From Variovorax boronicumulans (lineage in GTDB: Bacteria; Pseudomonadota; Gammaproteobacteria; Burkholderiales; Burkholderiaceae_C), in contig NZ_JAAAFX010000009.1 of assembly GCF_019352895.1 (NCBI RefSeq), positions 886,764 through 950,763 of the forward strand: a stretch of DNA of 64,000 nucleotides, in the 5' to 3' direction. The notes beneath the pieces were generated by a model. The model saw only the letters and a program-made list of their open reading frames with translations. It ran no database searches and was not told the origin of the DNA. Positions 1 to 8,586 of this stretch are shown piece by piece. The position numbers and the translations under genes are program-made. Position 1 is the stretch's first letter; the number at the start of each line of letters is the position of its first letter.

Positions 1-852
1 GACGAAGTTGCGCAGGTAGGCGCTGCGCTTGAACGCAATGCGCGCGACGTTCTGGCCGAAGATATGGCCCATGGGCTTGACCACCAGGTCGGCATTGGTG
101 TCGTCGCGCACCGCCATCTCGGCCACGATGCCCACGCCCAGCCCCAGGCGGACATAGGTCTTGATCACGTCGGAATCGATGGCTTCGAGTGCGATGCGCG
201 GCGTGAGCTTCTTCTGCGCGAAAGCGTGGTCGATGCGGGTGCGGCCGGTGAACGACGGGTGGTAGGTGATGATCGGCTCGCTCGCCAGGTCTTCGAGCGA
301 CACGCGCTCCTTGTCGGCCAGCGGATGGTCCTTGGGCAGCACCAGCACGTGCTGCCATTCGTAGCAGGGCAGGGTGACCAGTTCGGCGTAATCGGCCAGC
401 GATTCGGTGGCGATGCCGATCTCGGCGATCTCGTCGATCACCATGCGCGCCACCTGGTCGGGCGAGCCCTGGTGCAGGCTCACGTTGACCTTCGGATAGG
501 CCTCGCGCAACCTGGCCACCGGCACCGGCAGCACGTAGCGCGCCTGCGTGTGCGTGGTGGCGATCGACAGCGTGCCGCTGTCCTGCGCGCTGAACTGCTC
601 GCCGATGCGCTTGAGGTTGCCGACCTCGCGCATGATGAGTTCGATGCTCGCGATCACGTGCTGGCCCGGCTCGGTCACGCGCTTGAGGCGTTTGCCGTGG
701 CGCGCGAAGATTTCCACACCCAGCTCTTCCTCGAGCTCGATGATGGCCTTCGAGACACCGGGCTGCGAGGTGTGCAGGGCCTTGGCGGCCTCGGTCAGGT
801 TCAGGTTGCGGCGCACGGCCTCCTGCACGAACTTGAATTGGTGGAGATTCAT
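1..852 (-). CDS. cysB: CysB-family LysR-type transcriptional regulator (3' end cut by window)
   Basis: This gene encodes a LysR-type regulator of the CysB group, which in known members senses O-acetylserine or thiosulfate and controls sulfur assimilation. The start is the ATG at 852-850; reading leftward gives 284 codons and runs off the window edge, so roughly the last 30 residues of a typical 313-residue protein are missing. The N-terminus shows the winged-helix DNA-binding region, with NLTEAAKALHTSQPGVSKAI as the recognition helix region, followed by the substrate-binding fold. CysB proteins characteristically begin MNLxQF and have this conserved HTH, which is why I prefer CysB to a generic LysR. 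It lies 63 bp downstream of cbiX on the same strand, which fits a sulfur/siroheme theme because siroheme is the sulfite reductase cofactor. Whether it regulates cysteine genes or aromatic sulfonate use (Cbl-like) cannot be told here. Confidence 0.85.
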   Translation of the reverse strand, partial: MNLHQFKFVQEAVRRNLNLTEAAKALHTSQPGVSKAIIELEEELGVEIFARHGKRLKRVTEPGQHVIASIELIMREVGNLKRIGEQFSAQDSGTLSIATTHTQARYVLPVPVARLREAYPKVNVSLHQGSPDQVARMVIDEIAEIGIATESLADYAELVTLPCYEWQHVLVLPKDHPLADKERVSLEDLASEPIITYHPSFTGRTRIDHAFAQKKLTPRIALEAIDSDVIKTYVRLGLGVGIVAEMAVRDDTNADLVVKPMGHIFGQNVARIAFKRSAYLRNFV

Positions 853-915
853 AACAAATTCCGTCTTATTGTTCTATTCATTATGCCGTATCGGTCTATC
901 GATTTGCGCAAAAAA

Positions 916-1290
916 TCAGTTGCGCAAGGCCACCCGTGCCAGCAGATCGATCACCTCGGCCGTCTCCCCCACGGCCGGCACCAAGGAAAAAGCCACCTCC
1001 GGATGCGCGGACCGCAGCGCGTCGAGCAGCTGCGGAAGGTCTTCGCGCACATGCTTGCCCATGCCCAGGAACAGCGGCACCACGCGCAAGCTGCGCGCGC
1101 CGTCCGCGATCAGCCGCGCGGCGGCCGTGGGCAGGTCGGGTTCGACCAGTTCGAGGTAGGCGCAGGCGACGGCCACCCCAGGCTGCAGTTCGCCCATGCG
1201 GCGCGCCACGGCCTCGACCGGTTCGCGCCAGCGCGCATCGCGCGAGCCGTGCGCGAACAGCACCACGGCGGATGTCTCCCGGTCTGCCAC
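916..1290 (-). CDS. cbiX: CbiX/SirB-type sirohydrochlorin chelatase (short form)
   Basis: A 124-residue single-domain chelatase of the CbiX family, which inserts Co2+ or Fe2+ into sirohydrochlorin on the way to cobalamin or siroheme. The chelatase fold is recognisable from the opening VVLFAHGSRD, whose His is a metal ligand, and from the second conserved stretch VVPLFLGMGKHVREDL, which carries the second His. The length matches the short CbiX form, which works as a homodimer. The start is a GTG at 1290-1288, one base after the lptG stop, so translation is probably coupled to lptG. A cysB-like regulator follows on the same strand, so I infer a siroheme role (iron insertion for sulfite or nitrite reductase) over cobalamin. 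That inference rests only on the neighbour. Confidence 0.85.
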   Translation of the reverse strand: MADRETSAVVLFAHGSRDARWREPVEAVARRMGELQPGVAVACAYLELVEPDLPTAAARLIADGARSLRVVPLFLGMGKHVREDLPQLLDALRSAHPEVAFSLVPAVGETAEVIDLLARVALRN

Positions 1291-1291
1291 G

Positions 1292-2401
1292 CTAGCGCCT
1301 GAGCACCAGCCACCCGAAGGCGGCCAGCGACAGCAAGGTGTAGATCAGCCCCGGTGCGGCCGCCGTGAGCCAGGGCATCCAGTTGCTCAGGTTGCCGATG
1401 TAGCCGAAGACGTTGTTGAGCAGGAAGAAGCTGATGCCGATCAGCACGCCGCCGAAGACATAGCTGGTGATGCCGCTCTGGCGGAAATGCAGGTAGGCGA
1501 AGGGCAGGGCCAGCACCACCATCACCAGGCAGGACAGCGGGTAGAACACCTTGCGCCAGAACTGGATCTCGTAGCGCTGGGCGGTCTGGCCGTTGGCCTC
1601 GAGGTGGTTGATGTACTCGAACAGGTCGAGCGTGCGCATGCGCTCCGGCTTGAGCAGGGCCACCGACACCATTTCGCTGGTCAGCGAGGTCGGCCAGCGG
1701 TATTCGGGCACCTGGTCGGTCACCACGCGGGCCGTGTTGCCCGAGCGCGTGTCGTACTGCTGGTGCTCGGCATTGGCCAGGATCCAGGCGCCGTCGACGA
1801 TGCGGGCGCTCGGCGCCAGCGTCTGCGTCGTCACGAAGCCCTTGTCGTCGAACTCGAAGATGCGCGGCGACGTCAGCGAGCCGTCGCGGTTCATGGCCGA
1901 CACGTTGACCGCATAGGACATGGCGCCCTGCCGCTCCTTGAGCCAAGCCCCCGTGGCCCCGCCGGCCGCCAGGATGTCGCCCCTGAAGCTGGCCTTGAGG
2001 GTCTGGGCGGTCCGGTCCGCCAGTGGCGCCATGTAGTCGCCGACCGCGAAGGTGAGCGCCACGAAGCCGGCGCCGAGCGCGAGCAGCGAGCGCAGCGCGC
2101 GCCAGGGCCCCAGGCCGCTGGTGCGCAGGATGGTGTACTCGGAGCTCTGGGCCAGCCGCGACATCACGAAGATGGTGCCGATCAGCACCGTGATCGGCAG
2201 CAGTTCGTAGAGGTGGCTGGGGATCAGCAGCGTCACGTAGGCCAGCGCCTGCGGCGTGCCGTAGCCCAGGCTGTCGGGCCGCCCGATGTCGCCGAGTTCG
2301 TCGACGAAGTCGAAGAAGAAGAAGAGGGCGAGGAAGCCGAGGGTCACGAAGCCCACGGACTTCAGCACCTCGCTGTAGATCAGTCGACGGATGGTCTTCA
2401 C
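1292..2401 (-). CDS. lptG: LPS export ABC transporter permease LptG
   Basis: LptG is one of the two inner-membrane permease subunits of the LptB2FG transporter that extracts lipopolysaccharide and passes it to the Lpt bridge. The 369-residue product has the family layout: an N-terminal membrane segment starting MKTIRRLIYSEVLKS, two further helices, a periplasmic beta-jellyroll of roughly 150 residues in the middle, and three helices at the C-terminus. The GTG start at 2401-2399 is chosen because it overlaps the lptF stop as GTGA and gives the standard N-terminus; the open frame itself extends further upstream inside lptF. It follows lptF directly, as in most proteobacteria, and cbiX begins one base after its stop. 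Confidence 0.93.
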   Translation of the reverse strand: MKTIRRLIYSEVLKSVGFVTLGFLALFFFFDFVDELGDIGRPDSLGYGTPQALAYVTLLIPSHLYELLPITVLIGTIFVMSRLAQSSEYTILRTSGLGPWRALRSLLALGAGFVALTFAVGDYMAPLADRTAQTLKASFRGDILAAGGATGAWLKERQGAMSYAVNVSAMNRDGSLTSPRIFEFDDKGFVTTQTLAPSARIVDGAWILANAEHQQYDTRSGNTARVVTDQVPEYRWPTSLTSEMVSVALLKPERMRTLDLFEYINHLEANGQTAQRYEIQFWRKVFYPLSCLVMVVLALPFAYLHFRQSGITSYVFGGVLIGISFFLLNNVFGYIGNLSNWMPWLTAAAPGLIYTLLSLAAFGWLVLRR

Positions 2402-3504
2402 GCGCGCGGTACCGAAGGTGAGGCCGCGGCGGTACGGCGCCGCAGTCCCCAGTTGTTGTTGCGTTTGGCGAGCCAGAGGCAGGTCCCCGCCAGGATGCCG
2501 CCATGGACCAGCAGCATGAAGGTGCCGATGCCGATGCGGCCGGAACCGATCCAGCTCTGCCCGAGGTTCAGCAGGTTGAAATAGACCACGAAGGCGAACA
2601 GCGCGAGCAGCAGGTTGCCGCTGCGTCCGGCCCGTGGATTCACGTTCGACAGCGTGAGCGCCAGCAGCACGAAATTGAAGCCGGCGAACAGCAGGCCGAT
2701 ACGCCACGCGAGTTCGCCCAGGGCGACCGGCGTGCGCTCCATCAACAGGGTCCGGGTGCTGCGCGCGCGCACCGGCGCCGCGTCGGCCGACGAGGACACG
2801 TTGTCCCCGACCTTCGCACCGTAGGTCTCGAATTCGCTGATCTTCAGGCGCTTCTCGTCGAGCGAACGCTCCAGGCGCTGGCCGTTGGACAGCAGCAGGT
2901 AGCGCGCGTCACCCACGTCGTCGATGCGGCCGCTGCGCGCCGAGGTGATGATCTGCAGGTTGCGTTCGATCGAGGAGATGAACACGTTGTTGGCGGTGGT
3001 GCCGTCGGGCGTGTCCTTGTCGATGAAGAACACGCGGTTGCGGCCGGCTGACTCGCGGAATTCGCCGGGCGCGATGCGCTCCAGGTCGCCGCGGCGCTCG
3101 TACTGGGCGCGCATGCCCTGGGTCTGCGAATTGGCCCAGGGCCACCCCACCAGCGCCAGCACCGCGATCAGCAGCAGTACCGGCCAGGAAAAGCGGAACA
3201 GCGGGCTGACGAAATCGAACAGTCCGCGCCCGCTGGAAAACCAGATCACCATCTCGCTGTCGCGGTACATGCGCGACAGCGTGCCCACGATGGAGACGAA
3301 CAGGCTCAGGCTCAGGATGGTCGGCATGTAGCCGAGCACCGTGTAGGCCATCACGAGCAGCACGTCGGACGGGTTCACGCTGCCCTTGGAGGCCAGGCCG
3401 AGCGTGCGGATCAGCATCATGGTCATCACGATGGTGACCAGGACGACAAGCGTGGCGCCGAAGCTGCGAGACAGCTCTTTGCGCAGTGAGGAATGGAATA
3501 ACAT
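2398..3504 (-). CDS. lptF: LPS export ABC transporter permease LptF
   Basis: LptF is the partner permease of LptG in the LptB2FG lipopolysaccharide exporter. The product of 368 residues begins MLFHSSLRKELSRSFGATL, has three N-terminal membrane helices, a periplasmic jellyroll region (about residues 115-260) and three C-terminal helices ending near the GILAGTCLWLAKRNN stretch. I use the ATG at 3504; an in-frame TTG six bases upstream is possible, and no strong ribosome binding site separates the two. The stop overlaps the lptG start by four bases. The gene is divergent from pepA with only 22 bp between start codons, so the two promoters must overlap each other or lie within the opposite gene. 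A basic 20-residue tail follows the last helix. Confidence 0.93.
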   Translation of the reverse strand: MLFHSSLRKELSRSFGATLVVLVTIVMTMMLIRTLGLASKGSVNPSDVLLVMAYTVLGYMPTILSLSLFVSIVGTLSRMYRDSEMVIWFSSGRGLFDFVSPLFRFSWPVLLLIAVLALVGWPWANSQTQGMRAQYERRGDLERIAPGEFRESAGRNRVFFIDKDTPDGTTANNVFISSIERNLQIITSARSGRIDDVGDARYLLLSNGQRLERSLDEKRLKISEFETYGAKVGDNVSSSADAAPVRARSTRTLLMERTPVALGELAWRIGLLFAGFNFVLLALTLSNVNPRAGRSGNLLLALFAFVVYFNLLNLGQSWIGSGRIGIGTFMLLVHGGILAGTCLWLAKRNNNWGLRRRTAAASPSVPRA

Positions 3505-3526
3505 CGTCAAGGGAAAGAAAAGGATT

Positions 3527-5050
3527 ATGGACTTTCAACTCAAGACCCTCAGCACCGCCCAGGCGGCCAACGAAAAGACCGATGCCCTGGTCGTGCTTTT
3601 CGCCGAGTCAGAGCCCTCCGGGGCGCTGTCGAAATCCAGTCGGTCCGATGCGCTGACCGCCCTCATGGAGGACGCGCGCAAGGCCGGTGATCTTCCGTCC
3701 AAGGCCGGCAAGCTGCTTGCACTGTATCGGCCGGCGGGCATCGCCGCTCCCCGTGTGCTGCTGGCATCCATCGGCGATGGCTCGGCCGCTGCCGTGCGCA
3801 CCGCGGTGAATGCGGCCGTGCAGGCCACCAAGGCCCATGCGCCCAAGCGACTGACCATCGTCTTCGCACAGGATGCCGCGGCGCCCGCGGTGCGCGCCGC
3901 CGTGCTCGCGACGGCCGAGGCCAGCTACGTCTACACCACCACCAAGCCCAAGGCCGACGCGCGCAGCATCCGGCAACTGGTGCTGGGCGTGGCCGATTCG
4001 AAGGCCCTGGCCTCGGCATTCGACGAGGCCAGCGCCACCGTGGCGGGCATCGAGTTGGCCAAGGAATGGGGCAACCGCCCCGCCAACCACAGCACGCCGA
4101 CCTTGCTGGCGGGCGCCGCCCAGGAATTGGGCCGGCTGCCGCGCCTGCAATGCGAGGTGCTCGGCCCCAAGGAAGTGGCCAAGCTGGGCATGGGCTCCTT
4201 CGCGGCCGTGGCACAGGGCTCGTCCGAGCCGCTGCGCTTCATCGTGCTGCGCTACCAGGGCGCAGCCAAGAGCGCGGCGCCGGTGGTGCTGGTGGGCAAG
4301 GGCATCACCTTCGACACCGGCGGCGTGTCGCTCAAGCCGGCCGCCGAGATGGACGAGATGAAGTTCGACATGTGCGGCGCGGCCAGCGTGCTGGGCGTGT
4401 TCCGCGCGCTCGCCGAGATCAAGCCCGCGATCAACGTGGTCGGCCTGATCCCGAGCTGCGAGAACATGAACGACGGCAAGGCGCTCAAGCCCGGCGACGT
4501 CGTGACCAGCATGAGCGGCCAGACCATCGAGGTGCTCAACACCGATGCCGAAGGCCGGCTGATCCTGTGCGATGCCTTGACCTATGCCAAGCGCTTCTCG
4601 CCCGCGGCCGTGATCGACATCGCCACGCTGACCGGCGCCTGCGTGGTCGCACTGGGCGGCGTGCGCAGCGGCCTGTTCTCCTCCGACGACACGCTGGCCA
4701 CGGCGCTGTCCGCGGCGGGCGAGCAATCACAGGACCTCTGCTGGCGCCTGCCGCTGGACGACGAATACGGCGAGGGCCTGAAGAGCAACTTCGCCGACAT
4801 GGCCAACATCGCCGGTCGCGCGGGCGGCGCCATCACGGCAGCCAAGTTCCTGCAGCGTTTCACGAGCGAATTCCCCTGGGCCCACCTCGACATCGCCGGC
4901 ACGGCATGGAAGAGCGGCGCTGCCAAGGGCTCGACCGGCCGCCCGGTCGGCCTGCTGGTGAACTATCTGCTCGCGCGCGCGGCCGAAGCCGGTGCGACCG
5001 CCGAGGCCGCACCGCGCAAGACCGCCCGCAAGGCTCGCGCCGCGACGTGA
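3527..5050 (+). CDS. pepA: Leucyl aminopeptidase PepA (M17)
   Basis: Cytosolic M17 aminopeptidase that removes N-terminal residues, preferably leucine, using two metal ions. The 507-residue product has the usual N-terminal macro-like domain and a C-terminal catalytic domain. In the catalytic half, VGKGITFDTGG (about residues 256-266) carries the metal-binding Lys and Asp, and the family signature NTDAEGRL is at residues 338-345. The ATG at 3527 is used; the open frame extends further upstream into lptF without family-like sequence. The C-terminus has a short Ala/Lys/Arg tail. It is divergent from lptF and overlaps holC by four bases (GTGA), an arrangement common in proteobacteria. In Escherichia coli PepA also binds DNA in Xer recombination; nothing here shows whether that applies. 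Confidence 0.95.
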   Translation: MDFQLKTLSTAQAANEKTDALVVLFAESEPSGALSKSSRSDALTALMEDARKAGDLPSKAGKLLALYRPAGIAAPRVLLASIGDGSAAAVRTAVNAAVQATKAHAPKRLTIVFAQDAAAPAVRAAVLATAEASYVYTTTKPKADARSIRQLVLGVADSKALASAFDEASATVAGIELAKEWGNRPANHSTPTLLAGAAQELGRLPRLQCEVLGPKEVAKLGMGSFAAVAQGSSEPLRFIVLRYQGAAKSAAPVVLVGKGITFDTGGVSLKPAAEMDEMKFDMCGAASVLGVFRALAEIKPAINVVGLIPSCENMNDGKALKPGDVVTSMSGQTIEVLNTDAEGRLILCDALTYAKRFSPAAVIDIATLTGACVVALGGVRSGLFSSDDTLATALSAAGEQSQDLCWRLPLDDEYGEGLKSNFADMANIAGRAGGAITAAKFLQRFTSEFPWAHLDIAGTAWKSGAAKGSTGRPVGLLVNYLLARAAEAGATAEAAPRKTARKARAAT

Positions 5051-5487
5051 CCGAGATCGACTTCCACTTCAACACGCCCGACAAGGTCCACTACGCCTGT
5101 CGCTTGCTGCGCAAGGCCGTCGGGGCCCGCGGCGCGCGTGTGGTGGTGGTGGCGCCGGCGCCTGTGATCGACGCGATCGATCTGGCCTTGTGGCAGCTCT
5201 CGGCGGTGGACTTCGTGGCCCATTGCCGCGCCAGCGCCGAGCCGGCCGTGCTGTCGCGCTCCCCGGTGGTGCTCATGGACGGCGATGCTGGTGCATTGCC
5301 GCACCAGCAGGTGCTGTTGAACCTGGCCTCGGAGATCCCGGCGGGCTTCGAGCGCTTCGAGCGGCTGATCGACATCGTGACCGACGACGAGGACGATCGG
5401 CTCTCCGCGCGCCTGCGCTGGCGCCACTATGCGGACCGCGGCTATGCGATCACCCGCCATCAATTCCAGGGGAGCGCCGCGCGATGA
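5047..5487 (+). CDS. holC: DNA polymerase III chi subunit HolC
   Basis: Chi is the clamp-loader accessory subunit that links the DNA polymerase III holoenzyme to single-strand binding protein. The 146-residue product begins MTEIDFHFNTPDKVHYACRL, typical of HolC, and carries the conserved core VVVVAPAPVIDAIDLALWQLSAVDFVAH followed by the SPVVLMDG and LLNLASEIPAGFERFERLID stretches. The start is a GTG inside the pepA stop (GTGA overlap, 5047-5050), and the stop overlaps the next gene as ATGA, so the three genes are translationally coupled. HolC next to pepA is the standard context. Length and motifs are complete. Confidence 0.92.
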   Translation: MTEIDFHFNTPDKVHYACRLLRKAVGARGARVVVVAPAPVIDAIDLALWQLSAVDFVAHCRASAEPAVLSRSPVVLMDGDAGALPHQQVLLNLASEIPAGFERFERLIDIVTDDEDDRLSARLRWRHYADRGYAITRHQFQGSAAR

Positions 5488-5897
5488 ATGCGCCGCGCAT
5501 TCCGCCGCGTTTCGTGCCCACGCTCACCACGGTGCTCGACGTGCCGGCACCGCCGGTGCCCCCGCCGCAGGCCGTCGTCGACGCGGCGCCGGCGCACGCG
5601 ATCGACCCGCGCGAAGCGGTCGCGCTCGACCCGGTCGCGCGCCTTTCCGAGCTCGAGAGCTTCGCGCTGGAAGAGCAGTTGATGCACCGCGTGCTGCAGC
5701 GCATCGACGGGGCGCTCGAGGAACGGCTCAGCGACGTGGTGTCGGCTGCCGTGCAGGCGCAGCTCGACGCCATGGTGCCTCGGTTGCGCAGCGAAATCGA
5801 AGCCGTTCTGCGCACGCTGGTGGTCGAATCGCTGGCGCAGGAACTGGGTGAAACACCCGGGTCGAACCCACCCAAAGACGCGTCATCCTTGGGCTAA
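5484..5897 (+). CDS. Conserved small protein, DUF2486-like, function unknown
   Basis: A 137-residue protein starting at the ATG that overlaps the holC stop (ATGA, 5484-5487), so it is co-translated with holC. The first 50 residues are Pro/Ala-rich and look disordered (RFVPTLTTVLDVPAPPVP). From about residue 55 to 125 it turns into a charged, Leu-rich helix with regular heptad-like spacing, probably a coiled coil. I recognise the type as a family restricted to Burkholderiales that sits after holC, and I link it only tentatively to DUF2486. No catalytic motif, signal or membrane segment is visible. The context suggests an accessory of DNA replication, but this is inference. Confidence 0.7.
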   Translation: MNAPRIPPRFVPTLTTVLDVPAPPVPPPQAVVDAAPAHAIDPREAVALDPVARLSELESFALEEQLMHRVLQRIDGALEERLSDVVSAAVQAQLDAMVPRLRSEIEAVLRTLVVESLAQELGETPGSNPPKDASSLG

Positions 5898-6021
5898 ACT
5901 CCGCCCGGTTCGACGGCGCGAGGGCGCTGGAGACAAGGCCCGGCGCGGAATTTGCTCAGCAGGGAGGAATCCGGTCACGAGGCCGTTTTTTACTTCTATT
6001 CATCCTGTTCTGGAGGTTCCC

Positions 6022-7227
6022 ATGCAATTGAAATGGACTGCGGTCGCACTGGCTGCTCTCACGTTGGTGGCTTGCGGTAAGAAGGAGGAGGCTGCGGCAC
6101 CCGCTGCAGCGCCCGCACCAACGGCCGCCGCGCCCGCAGCAGCACCTCCCGCCGCCACGCTGGTCGTGAAGATCGGCCATGTGGCCCCGACCAGTGGCGC
6201 CATCGCCCACCTCGGCAAGGACAATGAACTGGGTGCCAAGATGGCCATCGAGGATCTGAACGCCCAGGGCGTGAAGATCGGCGACAAGGTCGCCAAGTTC
6301 GAGCTGCTGGCCGAAGACGATGCGGCCGATCCCAAGCAGGGCACCGCGGTCGCCCAGAAGCTGGTCGACAGCAAGGTCAACGGCGTGGTCGGTCACCTGA
6401 ACTCGGGCACCACGATCCCGGCTTCCAAGCTGTACAGCGATGCCGGCATTCCGCAGATCTCGCCGTCCTCGACCAATCCCAAGTACACGCGCCAGGGCTT
6501 CAAGACCACCTTCCGTGTGGTGGCCGACGACACGCAGCTGGGCGGCACGCTCGGCAGGTACGCGGTCGACACCCTCAAGCTCAAGAACGTCGCCGTGATC
6601 GACGACCGCACGGCCTACGGCCAGGGCGTCGCGGAAGAGTTCGAGAAGGCTGCCAAGGCGGCGGGCGCGACCATCGTCGGCCATGAGTTCACCACCGACA
6701 AGTCGACCGACTTCAACGCCATCCTGACCAAGCTCAAGGGTGCCAAGCCCGACGTGCTGTTCTTCGGCGGCATGGACGCCGTCGGCGGCCCGATGCTCAA
6801 GCAGATCAAGCAGCTCGGCATGAACGTCAAGGTCATGGGCGGCGACGGCATGTGCACGGCCGAGCTGGCCAAGCTGGCCGGTGACGCGATCGGCGAAGAC
6901 GTGGTGGTGTGCGCCGAAGCCGGCGGCGTCGATGGCGACCTGAAGGCGCCGCTCGATGCATGGAAGGCCAAGTTCAAGGAAAAGAACGGCGTCGAAGTCC
7001 AGATATACGCGCCGTACGTCTATGACGCCGTGCAGGTGCTGGCCGCTGCGATGGTGAAGGCCGGTTCGGCCGATCCGGAGAAGTACCTGCCTGAAGTCGG
7101 CAAGGTGGAATACAAGGGCCTGACCGGTCCGATCGCCTTCGACGAAAAGGGCGACATCAAGAACGGCGCCCTGACGCTCTTCACCTACAAGGGTGGCGTG
7201 CGCACGCAGATCGCCGTGGTCCGCTGA
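6022..7227 (+). CDS. Branched-chain amino acid-type ABC transporter substrate-binding lipoprotein
   Basis: Periplasmic binding protein of the LivJ/LivK type (periplasmic-binding fold type I), 401 residues. The N-terminus MQLKWTAVALAALTLVACGK is a lipoprotein signal with Cys18 as the lipidated residue. It is followed by an unusual Ala/Pro-rich linker of about 30 residues that would hold the binding domain away from the membrane. The mature domain opens VVKIGHVAPTSGAIAHLGKD and contains the family-typical stretch around SSTNPKYTRQGFKTTFRVVADD. The start has a good ribosome binding site (GGAGG, 6012-6016). A strong intrinsic terminator follows at 7247-7269, so it is a one-gene unit. No permease or ATPase genes lie nearby, so the partner transporter must be encoded elsewhere. 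The ligand is not evident. Confidence 0.88.
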   Translation: MQLKWTAVALAALTLVACGKKEEAAAPAAAPAPTAAAPAAAPPAATLVVKIGHVAPTSGAIAHLGKDNELGAKMAIEDLNAQGVKIGDKVAKFELLAEDDAADPKQGTAVAQKLVDSKVNGVVGHLNSGTTIPASKLYSDAGIPQISPSSTNPKYTRQGFKTTFRVVADDTQLGGTLGRYAVDTLKLKNVAVIDDRTAYGQGVAEEFEKAAKAAGATIVGHEFTTDKSTDFNAILTKLKGAKPDVLFFGGMDAVGGPMLKQIKQLGMNVKVMGGDGMCTAELAKLAGDAIGEDVVVCAEAGGVDGDLKAPLDAWKAKFKEKNGVEVQIYAPYVYDAVQVLAAAMVKAGSADPEKYLPEVGKVEYKGLTGPIAFDEKGDIKNGALTLFTYKGGVRTQIAVVR

Positions 7228-7246
7228 GCGGTTCGCCGAAAATAGA

Positions 7247-7269
7247 AAAGGGCCTTCGGGCCCTTTTTT
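7247..7269 (+). terminator. Intrinsic terminator after the binding-protein gene
   Basis: An 8-bp perfect stem AAAGGGCC / GGCCCTTT with a TTCG tetraloop is followed by a T run. It lies 20 bp past the stop of the substrate-binding lipoprotein gene and should end that transcript. Confidence 0.9.
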
Positions 7270-7387
7270 CATGGGTGCGCGCACGCGCCTGTGTGCCTGC
7301 ATTGCCGACGGCGCGGGCGATGACCGGGATATGCGGGCCACGCACCTTGCGTTCTGACATCATCGCCGTCACTGCCCCGTGTCAACG

Positions 7388-8542
7388 ATGAACTCCTCAG
7401 CCTCCCAACGCATGCAAAGACTGCGCGATTTCCTTCTCGGCTTCTGGCCCGCCCCCGCGCAGGTCTCGGCACCCGAACGCTGGCGTGCGCTCGCCGGGGC
7501 CGGTGTCGGCATCCTGTTCACGGCGCTGCTCAGCCGATGGTGGAACGGCGCCGGCACGGCGGTGCCCTGGCTGGCGGCACCGCTCGGCGCCAGCGCGGTG
7601 CTGGTGTTCGCCTTGCCCGCCAGCCCGCTGGCCCAGCCTTGGGCCGTGGTCGGCGGCAACACGCTCTCGGCCCTGGTGGGCGCGGCCTGCGCCATGCTGA
7701 TCCCCGACCCGGCCTGGGCCGGCGCGATGGCGGTCGCGCTGGCCATCGGGCTCATGTTCCTGCTGCGCTGCCTGCATCCGCCGGGCGGCGCGACCGCGCT
7801 GCTCACCGCGATGGCGGCCAGCAGCTTTCATTTCGCCGTCTTTCCGATGCTGGTCGATTCGCTGTTGCTGGCCTTCGCCGGCGTGCTCTACAACAGCCTG
7901 ACCGGCAAGCGCTACCCGCATGCGCAGCGCCAGGCGGCAGCATCGTCGACGTCCTCGGCGTCGCGCTTCACCACCGCCGACCTCGACGCCGCGCTCGCCC
8001 ACTACAACCAGGTGCTCGACGTCAGCCGCGACGACCTCGAGGCCTTGCTGCAGCACGCCGAAGCTGCGGCCTACCAGCGCAACTTCGGCCAGCTCCAGTG
8101 CCGCGACATCATGTCGCGCGCGCCCTGGACCGTGCAGTTCGGCACGCCGCTCGGCGAGGCCTGGGCCTTGATGCGCGAGCGACGCGTCAAGGCGCTGCCC
8201 GTGATCGACCGGGCGCAGCGCATCGTGGGCATCGTGACCGTGGCCGACTTCATGCGCCATGCCGACTTCGATCGGCACGACGGCATCGCCGATCGCCTGC
8301 GTGCGCTGATCCGGCCCAGCACGCGCACGCACGGCGACAAGCCGGAGGCCGTGGGGCAGATCATGACGCGCGAGGTGCGGGTCGCCAGCGAGCACCGGCA
8401 GGTGGCCGAATTGGTGCCACTGTTCTCGGACGCCGGACACCATCACATTCCGATCATCGATGCCGACCAGCGCCTGGTCGGCGTGATCACGCAGTCGGAC
8501 CTGGTGCGGGCACTGTATCGGGCGGCGCAACCGGGCGAGTAG
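7388..8542 (+). CDS. HPP-family membrane protein with two CBS domains
   Basis: A 384-residue inner-membrane protein. The N-terminal half is an HPP domain: four or five helices around residues 25-165, with the family signature LHPPGGATAL. After a linker of about 60 residues come two CBS domains (roughly 235-290 and 320-380), each ending in the typical IVGIVTVADF or LVGVITQSDL strand-helix. CBS pairs normally bind adenine nucleotides and regulate an attached transporter or enzyme. HPP proteins have been linked to nitrite transport in plant chloroplasts and cyanobacteria, but the substrate here is unknown. I use the ATG at 7388; a GTG nine bases upstream (7379) is also possible. The gene stands alone between a terminator and the convergent DUF72 gene. 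Confidence 0.85.
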   Translation: MNSSASQRMQRLRDFLLGFWPAPAQVSAPERWRALAGAGVGILFTALLSRWWNGAGTAVPWLAAPLGASAVLVFALPASPLAQPWAVVGGNTLSALVGAACAMLIPDPAWAGAMAVALAIGLMFLLRCLHPPGGATALLTAMAASSFHFAVFPMLVDSLLLAFAGVLYNSLTGKRYPHAQRQAAASSTSSASRFTTADLDAALAHYNQVLDVSRDDLEALLQHAEAAAYQRNFGQLQCRDIMSRAPWTVQFGTPLGEAWALMRERRVKALPVIDRAQRIVGIVTVADFMRHADFDRHDGIADRLRALIRPSTRTHGDKPEAVGQIMTREVRVASEHRQVAELVPLFSDAGHHHIPIIDADQRLVGVITQSDLVRALYRAAQPGE

Positions 8543-8586
8543 GCCTCCAACGAAGACGCGCATGCGTCCGCACACGGCGCCTTGCG

